Assembly (NCBI GenBank): GCA_019009955.1
Contig: CM032232.1
Coordinates: 139,263,001 to 139,327,000, forward strand
Direction of reading: 5' to 3'
DNA: 64,000 nt
From: Riptortus pedestris
Taxonomy: Eukaryota > Arthropoda > Insecta > Hemiptera > Alydidae
Shown in pieces: positions 39,299 through 51,164 of this stretch (positions are counted from its first letter, which is position 1; each line of letters begins with the position of its first letter). The notes beneath the pieces are model-generated. The model saw only the letters and a list, made by a program, of their open reading frames with translations. It was not told the DNA's origin and did not search any database. The position numbers and the translations under genes are program-made.

Positions 39299-42200
39299 TT
39301 TTGAACGGACCTCATTTTCGTCATCTACTAGGTAGGATCGATGGACATTTGAAGAAAAATTTCGAAAATTCCGTCAATAGCTGATTCCCTTAAGGGAAAT
39401 CTGCTAAAAGGAGATCAACAAAACATATTAGCATGTATCTCGTATAATTAAGATCTCTTGAAAACAATATTTGGCATTTAAGCTTCAAATAAAGTGATTT
39501 ATTTTATAGCAGAGAGTTGTTTATGTGCCATGAGTAAAAGTGAGGGTTTACTCAAGGCTGAAAACTGAAAAAAATACACACATCTCGGTTAATATTGAAG
39601 ATAGAGTATAAATGTACATAACATTATTTATAGAACATTTAATTTGCAATACGATTGACTGTACAATTTTTCGATCCGACGTTTAGTAACGGAGTTATTT
39701 CGAATTTCCCCCCTTTAACCCCCCCCCCTTCCCCTGGTACGATATCAGCCATTAACGAACTTGATCTTTAGTTTTGCATTAAACACTTATATATCGACCT
39801 TGGTAACGATAAAACAATGATTACGACTACACGAGCGGTAACAGACAAATATGTATACAATTTTGTACCGCATTTTCGTCATCTCCTAGGTAGGATCGAT
39901 GGAAATTTGAAGATAACCTTCGAAAATCGCGTACGAGTACAAAATCAATAGCTGATCGCCTTCAAGTGAAATCTGCTAAAAGGTCATACGATTTTTTCTT
40001 TGTATCTCTAGTTCGTATGAAGATTTTGGATTTTTTTCCTTGTTCTCCTCCTCTAAAGGGGAGTCCCACAACACCTAGACGTTACCAAAAATCCTTCAAC
40101 ACTGTAAGATTTACCGTTTCTAAGCTTTTCGAGGTGCTTACGTACGTGCTGAGATCACGGTGAAACTAGTCAAAATGTGTACAAGGGGGGTCAAAACAGT
40201 TAATTCCTTTGAAATCTGAAAACCGAATATTTTTGCGATTACAATACTTCCTAGACTTCGTACAAGGAAGTAAAAATGATACAGGGATACAGCGGGCAAA
40301 AGCGGAAATTATTAACAACTCTGGCGGTGGAATGAATGAATTGTTTTATGAAATCTCTGTGAGTATAACTCGAAGGTTTTTCTCAAAATCCATATTCCTT
40401 AGCAATTATAATTTTGTCATCTACTATGTAGATGGGACCGATGGACTTTTGAGGAAATGTTTCCTAATTCGCATCATGACTACAACCCCAATTTAACAGC
40501 CATATATATTCTCAAGAGGAAATCAAGATAAAAAAAAAGGATTTCTTTTTATTACAATTTATTTTATTTTACTAATTTTAATATGTAGTTCTATTTTTTG
40601 TTTGTTTGTTATTTTAAATTTCGTTTAGAAAATGTTTTCTTTTTAATTAATGCCATATGCCCTAGAGAAGATGAGCAAAAATAAAGAACCTTATAGAATT
40701 AATCAGCCATACTTCAGGTAAATAATGTTTTAGTCTTTCAAGAAGGCCAGAACCATGGGTCCTTTAATATTAAAAGGAGGCTCAGGTTAGCAGTGTGAGT
40801 TAAGGCGTTCGTCTTAATCTCAAATGGTGAATCTAGAGTGGCGAGGTCGATACTCGCCTGGGCATTAGGAATTTATTTAGTGACGAACTCATTAAATGAA
40901 TTTCTTAGTCCCGCCCTGGCTAGAAAAGGGGGTAACCTGTAGATAACCCGCCCCAATTAGCTATTGTAGCCTAAAGTGGACGTAAAAAAAAAAAATAATA
41001 TTCAAAGGTTGCAATAACAGATTTGTGCTATGTTTCTTATATATTAAAAAAGGTGTCACATCGGATGTCCATCTGCTAAATAGTTCAATTATAACCTGGA
41101 TGTACACAGTAGGCCTGTTTTCCTCTACAACACGTTTATATTGACAGAGTCCAATTTCAGGGCAACATCTCCATCTTGAGTGCCTTTTTCTTTTTTGAAG
41201 CGTTAGAGAGCACTAGCTTGCACTACGGCTGCCGGGTAACAATGCATGCAGAGCAAAAAAAGCACTGAAGATGAAGATATTACTCTGAAAGTGCACTTTG
41301 TCATAATAAAGGTGTTGTAGAGGATAACTGGCTTACTGTGTACATCCAGATTAATTCATTCCTCTACCTCCCAGCTTCCCCGGAAGTTCAAATATAGTTT
41401 TAGTTTGAGTAACCAAAAAATGCATATGTACTGACCTTCCGACTGCAGCTAGAAGAAAAGACTCCCATTCTGTAGTCTCAAGTCCCATTCCGATTTCACT
41501 TTCGGTAGCAACGCGAGTATCTTGCACAGATCGGGAGTAAAGCGAATGTAAGTGTACATCAATGTTTTGAGCGATATTTTGAGGAAGAAGAGCGAGCGAA
41601 GTGTTAAACCGGTAGCGGAGAGGCAAGGTTCCGGAATGGCACCTTGACCGCGGCGCTGTTTGTAAACAAGTGGAATCTGAAAGCGCGACTTTCCCCCACC
41701 ACCCACGGCTTCCTGGATCCGCCGTCCGTCGGCAGCTATCTGGAGCGAAGCGGGGGCATATCATTAGGGAGGGGTTTAGCTAGAGTGGGGGGGGGGGCTC
41801 GGTCTAAGACATCAATCACCATCTCAATATATGGATAATTGAAATCTTTGTCTAAACAGAAGATGAAGGACCAAGGTCTGTCTCATGCCGTTACAGATCA
41901 ATGATTCCTGTTTCATTCCTAAATATATGAAAATTGGTTTTCTTTCATTTCTCCGCGCAAGGGCTGCGTAAACTAATCACATTTCCCCAAATACTGGTAT
42001 AACACACTTGTTATCTCATCTTTCGGGGGGGGGGATAACATTATTGAGAGGTTTAGCGAGAGTGGAGTGTCCATCTAAACCATCCATTACCATCTCAATA
42101 TATGGATAATGGAAATCTTTGTCTCAACAGGACCAAGGTCCGCAATATGCCGTTGCAGACAAATGATTACTACTTCTTTCCTAAATAAATGGAATTTGAT

Positions 42201-45200
42201 TTTCTTGAATTTATCCATCAGGAAGTCATAACAGAATCAAAATAAAACCGGAAACCAAGAAAAGTTAAAATATTTGTTTGCTAGTCATTTAGCTAAGTAT
42301 TTCGAAACCACCTTCCCTACAGTCAGGCCCCGTAGTGTTTGTAATAAGAATACCTGCATTGCTAGTACCATTTTTCGGTTTACTTCTTGTTGTTGTCTCA
42401 GAAGTTAACTGTCCTTAGCATGCTAGAAACCAGCGGAAACCACAGTTTATGGAAATGGAACTGATTCTGAAAAGAATATCAAAGACTTTGCGTCAAAACC
42501 CATGAAGAGTCTGTGCCGCGGTGACAATGCCTTGGTGAGTAGTCGTGTGTTTATCTTGACCCTTCTGGCGTGATGGTGTCATTGCAGACAAACATTCACT
42601 GCTAAATTGCCTTAAATCAGATACCACGACAATGGGCATTGGTTCCTTTAGTTATTTTAGGCGAAGAAGGCACATCTGGGTTAGCCTGCCTCCGTAGGTA
42701 CAAAAACCAGATAAATCCCATAGGTACCACAAATAATTATAGCTACCATGTATGTACTATAAGTATCCATGGCCAAATATAATCTTTATGGGTACCAACC
42801 TCAGTTAAAAGTTTATTGTTTAATACACTGGTGCATAAATAAATTACAGGGACAAGTAATTTTTCAAATTTGGTTCATTGCATTTATATCAATAATAACT
42901 TCATTAATTAACAAACTGAAGCCATAAGTCAAATTTTGTATAGTAATGTTGCGGAAGCTTATTTGAGAAGTAAAAAGATCAAAATTCAACAGAATATAAT
43001 TCGGGGCTTAGAGTTTTAAAAGAAGAGGTTTCTCCCATAGACGCTTGAGTCAAAAGTGACCTGTAAACGATCAAAATATTTGCCAAATTTTACGCATTTG
43101 ACAAACAATTTAATAGTCTGAGGCTTAATTTTTGTGTTTGACATACAATATATTTGTTTGATGGATTTCATGATTGACAGGCGTGTTTGTTTCAAAATCG
43201 TCGCCATCCGTATCGTAACCAAGTATTTCAAAATTATTGATAACCTTTGAGATTGTGGTACAGATTTTGGCATGGCTGTGTCCTGATTTTTAATACGAGG
43301 ACTTAGCAATGATAGTAATTCACCAAAAGTTTTATGGCCCATTTGCAAAAAGTTGGCGTAGTCTTCTGGCTCTTTGCGCAATATTATCCGCAACAATTTT
43401 TCGTGGGTACATTTGTCTCTTAATTTTAACCACTCTCTACTGCATCGTATAGCTTTTTTCGTCAGAGCTAGAGTCAATGCCAAAAATGAATCTGTGCTCA
43501 TTGTACGCTTTGTAGTTAGTCGTACGAATGTTCACGGTAAGAGGAAACAGAAACTGAGCGCATGTTTGACAAAGTGGTATTTGATAATGACGGCCCCGTT
43601 TGATAAAAACGTAAATATGTCAATCAAATTTGTTTGACAGATGTAACATGCTCGGTAGATGAATACAAGCACACGCTTAAGTCTTAAGTTTTCATTTGAC
43701 AGGTAAACACTGCCCTGGTGTTCCATAGCCACTACATTGGTTAAGTTAAGCTACTAGTAAGAAAGCTTAAGTCGTTAATAAGTCAGTTTCAACACCCGAA
43801 TCTACTAAACTAATTCAGAACGTGTTTAAGCACGCGTAGCTCAAAGACTAATTCCTAAGATCTCCGAGCCGAAATAATTGCCGCAGAAAGTGGTTCGGAG
43901 AATTCCGGAACTGCATGTGTCGGACCGAACGCCATTCTCGTTGCACAACGTACAGAACTAGTCCAATTACCTAACGCAGATGCGCGGCCCCAAATCAAAA
44001 ATAAACAAACACGATAATCTGATATAAACCGGCCTTCGACCAGGTCAAGGCTGAGCCGGAGTCTCACGCAACTACAATCCATTGAAAGCGATCCTATAAA
44101 CACTTTCTCATCCTGTTTACTTGCCTTATGGGTTACGATACTGCGTGTTTCTTACGATTTCCTTTCCTTTTATCCCCCTTCTTGTGGAATTAAGGTGGAA
44201 TAAACCGACATTCCCGTCTCAATTTCCAGGAGTTGTAAATCTGTTCGGGGGAATGCCGACGTGGTGGAGCAATTAACTCGCTCCATTGACGTTAAGCCCA
44301 GAAGCTCTGTCACCATATGTTTGAGAACGCATGACAAGATTGCATTCATTATGCCAATAATGAACCTGATTTATTCCTCACAGTTTCGAAACCGACAGAG
44401 AAAAAAAAATAAGGGCGGATTGAGAATCTAAGTCGACCTTTTTGGTTGATTTGAGTTTAAATTCGAAACTTTAAGGTTGCCCTTGAAATATATCGAGGCA
44501 TTTCAAAGAATTCATTTTCACCTGAAAGTCAACAATTTAATTAAAGAGTCAGCTGAATTTGTCTAATGTCCTAGTTCTAATGTATATTTATCCAAACGTT
44601 TCTTTGGACATATTAGCTCTTCACATATGAGATGAAAATATTTCAGGTGCTGTAAAGACACACTAACGGCGCCATCTGTTCATTGCCCATGTCTCCCTTA
44701 GTATGAACTACAATATAAGTAGACGGGTCTTTTTGAACAGGATTAAAACAAAAATCAAGCTTGGAACGAACGAGCTGATTGGGCCGGAAAAGTCAACTCG
44801 ATGTTCGTTGTGGCAACAGGTTAACAAAGCACAACACCATCATCTTGATTGTTTTATTGCTCCCATATGTTTCACGTCACAAAACACCTCTTCAGGAGAA
44901 CGAATTACTCGCAATTCAACACTAAACTACATCATAGATTTAGGAAATCTTGGAACGAATGATAGCTCAAGATGGCTAAACCATCGCACCTTTAGGTAAA
45001 CAGCTTTTAATGTTGCACTCGTGACAAGGCTTTGGAAAAATCGTCTGAAATATATATCGATCAAATTCATATAGTGAAATGAAAATATATCGTTTCCTTT
45101 ACATTTTACATACATTTATGTACATTTACACACAATGTAAGCTATAAAATATCAGAAAGGCCGAAGTCTACAGATAACGTGGAGCTTGGATCTCAAAAAG

Positions 45201-48200
45201 AACCTAATGCTTTCGCATAAGGCACCGAACAAGAGAAAGGAACGGAAGTTGGAGAAGAGCTGGAATTATATTCAGCTAACCACTGGTAAACGATATAGTC
45301 ACACACTCAAAACCCGAAGACCTTAACTGAAAGTATAGTAATAAGTCTAGTGGTGTTTCAGAAGTTTTCTTTCAACTTCACACTGCCATGTTTAAACCTG
45401 GATTGTAAACCTAATAATTTAGGGAGGTGTTATTTATAAACTAAATGATTTCCATGAGAAGAAAAATTTGATAAATGTTGGAATCATCTGAGGTGAGTTG
45501 CCTTTTGAACCTCTTTGCAGCTCCAAATACACCGACTCCAATAGAGACATGATTAATGATGAGGAGATCGGAAAGTGAGTTGATGTGAAAGTTCTGACAG
45601 CTGTTTCATAATTCCTCTCCAGCGACATTTATGGTACTTGAAAAGTTCTTACTCATCATGGCTATCTTATCATTTATAAAGTCTGAAAAAAAAAATTATT
45701 AAATAAACTCGGAAATATTGGAGTTTCTAGCTAAATGTATAGACCAAAGGTAGGAAATTGCTCGATTATTTTGATAGATTACGAGGTTACGGAGACTAGG
45801 GAATACCTAACAAGCTTATTGGATAGGCTAGAATGTGATTGAAAGGACTTTACGTAAAGTCAAAAGCAGTGTGGGCGTCTTGGATAGCTTTTAGATTACT
45901 AGTGACCTAATGCAAGGAGACTCATCATCGCTGGGGCTGTATGACCTTCCCCTAGAAATGGCAGTTCCAGGAACAAATAAAGTCTGTCACGCAGGAGCTT
46001 CGTAAACTAAGGAGATTTCCCATTGTCAGATGCTGTAGAAGATTTTGCGCGAGAATGTATAAATAAGGATAAGACGAAGTCTGTGAGAATTTAAGATTCT
46101 GTCAATTTCAGAGGGAAAACTTTTCTACTTGTACATCATTTAAGAATTTGGAAGGACGTTAGAGAGCAGAATTAGAGAATGACCATAGGCTTCTATGTCC
46201 GATAGAAAGCCTTCCGATTCACGAATGTCCTTCAGAAAGCGAAAAAAAATTATGCATTATACAAACGGTTGAACTTTGCCTATGAAACGTTGATTCTCAA
46301 AATAGAAACGTTAGAGCACTGCATTTCTCGGGGAAAAGAGCCCTTCCAAATATGGCTGAAATCTGACCAGTCAGTTGGAAGGGGGGGGGGGGTTGAAGGG
46401 AAATATCGAAAATTCCAAATATCACCGTTATTATACGTCGATAGAAAAATTACATAGAACCAATATTATTGAGAATTCAACGTTCTATAAATGTTGCTAT
46501 ATAAGCTGTTTTCTCTACCTTCAATATTAACCGAGATTTTGGGATTTTTTATATTTCAATCTTTAGTAAACCCTCAGTTTTAGTCATCGCACTTTAAAAA
46601 TGAGAGCATATATCATGAAACTTCTTATTCCAAGCTTAAATACTGAGCGAGTTATTCGTACATTCTTGTTCGTATATTCAGTAAACCCTCACTTTTCCTC
46701 ATCGTATTTTTGCGTAGAAATAGAGAATATTTGGCGAGATGAGATCACCAGTGTGATATCATCATCATCACTGGCGCTACATCCCGCGAGGGGACAGGGC
46801 CTCTTGCAGCTTTGACCACCAGTCATCTCTGTCCTGCGCCGCCATCTTCCAATCCCGAATCCCCAGCATGGATCGGGCATCCTCGGCCACACCATCTATC
46901 CACCGCAACCTTGGCCTCCCTCTCCTTCTTGTGCCATATAGCACCTCTTGCAACACCTTCTTGGTGATCTCCAGTGTGATATTCATCGCTCGTAAAATCT
47001 GCTTAGTTTACGCAATAAGTCCAGGGTACAACAGCTGTTCTCCTTTGGGAATCTTTTTAACTGGCACATAAGTAACAAAATAGAGGCTGAATTCCGAGAA
47101 GATTAGTGGGCGGGGCCATTATGTTTATATGGTTCTAAACAGCTGATTGATGGTGACGTGAAAGTGACGTCGCTATTGCATAAAGCTGCACTCGCTGGCA
47201 GAACGAACCTCTTCTCCAAGTTGTCAGACGAACCACTTCCCACACTGAATGAGATCCAACTTGCTCTTCCTTTCTTCCTATCAACAACAATAGGAGCCTC
47301 ACTTTCTTTCAGCCATATTGTGTTATAGTAAAAAGTCTGTCACGCAGGGGCTGCGTAAACTAAGCAGATTTCCACGTGCTGATGTGACACACTTCCGATC
47401 TCATTCTCTTTTTCAAGAAACCGATGAGTAGATGTGGAGGTTAACTGAAGGCTGTAAACCAGGAATGGGCAACCTTTGACATGTTGTGGGCCAAACTTTA
47501 GTGTGCAAATACGTTCGCGGGCCGCTTTTAAAAGTAGTGCATTTTAAAGTAGTGTTCATAATTTTTAACGATAGATACCAGACATGAAATTATACGACAA
47601 TGTTATTGTAATACAATTTATAAAAATTTATTTGAGCTTCGCAGCTTTGGCGATGTTGCTCTAAAATAAAGCTTAAAAAAAAAAAAAAAACTCAAATAAA
47701 ACAAAACAATACAAAAAAATAACAAAATTAAACAAAACATAAATAGAACATAGAACACAAATATTTATTAAAATAACAAAATGAAACGAAAAAAATAGGC
47801 ACAACGTTATAATTAAATCTTAAAATATGGGATCATTACAAACAATTAAAGTAAAATAGCGACTCTGAAATCAATGAGTGTCTTGAGCTTGAATTTGGGA
47901 AACTAATCCATCGAAGTTAATTCCACTGATACAAAGACCTAAAGAATTTTCCAAATTAAAGCCTTGTACTTGTTTTAATTTATTAACTTTCTTCATTGAA
48001 AAGAACTATTCGCATTTATAAGTACTGCCAAACTCACAAATCTCTCCTCATCTTCCTCATTTGGAGCAAGTAGTGTAATATTTTTGTTTATTTTGTTTAC
48101 TTGTTTAATTGGGTTTTTCAAAATGTTTGGTAACATACACACATATATATGACATGTCGATGGACATTTCAGGAAATTTTTCGAAAATCGCGGTGTGAAT

Positions 48201-51088
48201 TCAACCTTAACACCTGATTTTCCTTAAGGGAAGTCTGCTAAAAATGAATCCATTTTAGGAGATATCCATTAAGGGGAAATCTGTTATTGTGGTTGTACTC
48301 ATGATGCGATTTTTGGAAAATGTCTCAATGCCCATCGATCCCTACCCTGGAGATGACAAAAAGAGATCCGTTCAAAACTATACATGCTTATGCACTTCCA
48401 GGTTACTATTCTAGCGGTCGCAATTTTTGTTTGGTCGTTGCCAAACTCGATATATAAGTTTTTCATTAATTCATTCAAATTAACGATGAGGTTCGTTAAC
48501 AGCTGAAATCGGACTGAGGGTGGGGGCAGAAATTGAAAATTCCAAAAATTGTAGATGCATACAAGTGAATAGTAATTCAAATATTAAGGGAGTTATTCCT
48601 ACTTTCTTATTCTTAGCTTGCAGTAAACCCTCACTTCTTGTTCCAATACTATTCATAATATTTTTTAATGATGTAAACTATCTTAAAACTAAATTGCCTG
48701 AAAGCCCTGTTTGCTGACGATAAAGCATTTATAATTTCAAGTTTTCCGAGTTGACACTATTGCCAACCATCTCACCATAGCATTGACACAATGTATTAAG
48801 TATTGTAATAAGTGGAAAATAAGATTGAATTCTCAAAAAACAGAGGTTATTCTTTTTACTAGGAGGAGACCTCGAATGTACCCTGAAGTTAAAATGCTAG
48901 GCAATCCCATCCCTTGATCAAAGAATGTGAAATATCTTGGAGTCATATTAGACTCTAAACTTACCAACACTAACCACATCAATACTAAGTGTAATAAAGC
49001 ATTGGAATACTAACAATCCTTATTTTCTGTACTAAACAGAAATTCAGGGTTAAGTATAACTAACAAAAAACTTGTTTACTACTTATATATAAGGCCTGTT
49101 TTATTTTATGCCTGTCCTATTTGGTCAATGACATGCGAAACTAATAAGCGTAAATTACAAGTGGCTCAAAATAAATGTTTAAGATTTATTGGTTCATTCC
49201 CACGATGGACTCCTGTCATGCACATGCATGAAATTCTTGACATTGCCACATTAAATGAGTACATAAACTAAGTTAGCAGAACACTTTTTCGATGCATGTC
49301 AAAATAGTAAGTATCAGCACATTGCTGATATAGTTAATTATAGTTATAGTAGTTTAAATTACAAGAATTACAAATATAAGAGACTTAAGCACATAACATT
49401 TTAATTTCTCTGAAGAGCTTTTATTTTTTCTGTACAAATTTATATTCTTCTGTGTATCTTATAGTTCTTCTATAGTTCTTTTTGTATTACTTTTACACGT
49501 TCTGTAATTGAGTATTTTTATTTTTTTCTGTATTTGGGTTTTTTTTGTAGTCTGTTCCCTTATTATACATTTAAATATTAGAATAAAAATAGATATAAGT
49601 AATGTGGAATATTTAAAAAAGCCAATAAGCTTGAAAAATTGTATTTACTTCTATTGGTAAATTATTATTTGATAGATAATAAAATTCTTTTAACTCTCTT
49701 AACCCTCACTTCTACTAATTACATTTATATTTAAAAATAGATAATATATGTTGGGATGAGGTCAGTTTTACTTTGGCTAATTAGGACGGGGTATCTACAG
49801 GTTACCATCCTTTTCTAGTCAGGGTAGAACAAAGGATTTTATTTAATGAGTTCGTCACTAGATGAATCCTGTTGCACAGGCGGGAATCGAAGCCACCAAT
49901 CTTAATCTGAAAACTCATTATTAATTCTTTGAGTTGGTTATAGAGACTAACATATTGAATTTTCTTTTCACGAATTAATTTTTTTTTTTAGTGAAAATAT
50001 GAAATTTCACCTTATTTTCTGTTTTAAATAGAAGCAAAGATTAAAAGGTTTAGAAAACTTGTATAGTTTTTGCAGAAATTTACGTTCAACGTAGAAAGCC
50101 CGAGCGTTGATTGACAGGTTTTTTTCTGCTGTTGATTTCCCAACACACTCGCCCTATAAATATTCAAACATTGATGAGGCGAACGAAGCATGCGTGAAAC
50201 ACAAAGGATGCTCGAGCTAAAACAGTTCATTACGGGAAGGGACGTGTTTGAGGAAGTCGAATAGTGTACTTCCTATTTCTTAAGAGTGACTTTTTAGCAG
50301 ATTTCCCTTACGGGAAATCTAATATTGAGGCCGTACGTAGGCATACGCCATATTCGAATTATTTTAGTAGATTTCCCCTTAATGGTAATCAGCAATTGAA
50401 GTTTTCTTCAAATGTCCATATCCAGTAGATGATGAAAATGAGCCCCGTTAAGACTGTAGAAATATATAAAGTACAGGCATGTAAAAGAAATGAGGCAGAT
50501 TTTCTGTGTATTTTGGAATGGTTGTACAGCCATTTTCTAAGGACATTTTGCAAATTTACGCTCACGAGTGCATCAATGTGTGTGTGTAAAGTGCAATTAA
50601 TACTTGTGCAATGCATCTTCCCATCAGAGAAGGTTTGCATACATGCCTGACATTGCAGTGCAATAGTTGCATCAGTTATGCACTTGCCAGCGAGCTATGT
50701 AATGCTAGTTTATAGTTTCGATATATATATTGCCAATGGTGACCTGAATACCATTACCATATAGAACCAAGTTCTTCTTAAGCAAACAGGTGAAATAGCA
50801 CAGACCGACTGACACAACTCCCAACCGGTTTATATGCGTCGTTAATTCCAATGCAGCCACATGTTTAAGCACCATTACAAATTTATAAACCTATTTATTT
50901 ATTTTTTTCTCCTATACATATTATATTGTTTTAAGGGTAAATAGCTGAGAAAGATTTACATTGTCAATCTGAGAGGTTGGCAAACTGCTCCCCCTAAAAG
51001 AAATCAGCTATTGAGGTCGTACTGATGACGCGATTTATGAAAATTTTTTCACAAATGTCATCGATCCTACCTCGGAAATGACGAAAAT

Positions 51089-51164
<76 letters not shown>

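Noticed and set aside
43855..44103. 82-codon minus-strand frame in a CpG-containing patch
   Set aside because: Both strands are open and no domain is seen; it could be a CpG-rich regulatory patch but there is no promoter motif I can support.
44703..44999. 98-codon plus-strand frame
   Set aside because: No recognised motif, no splice or promoter context, and overlapping frames on the other strand; probably chance.
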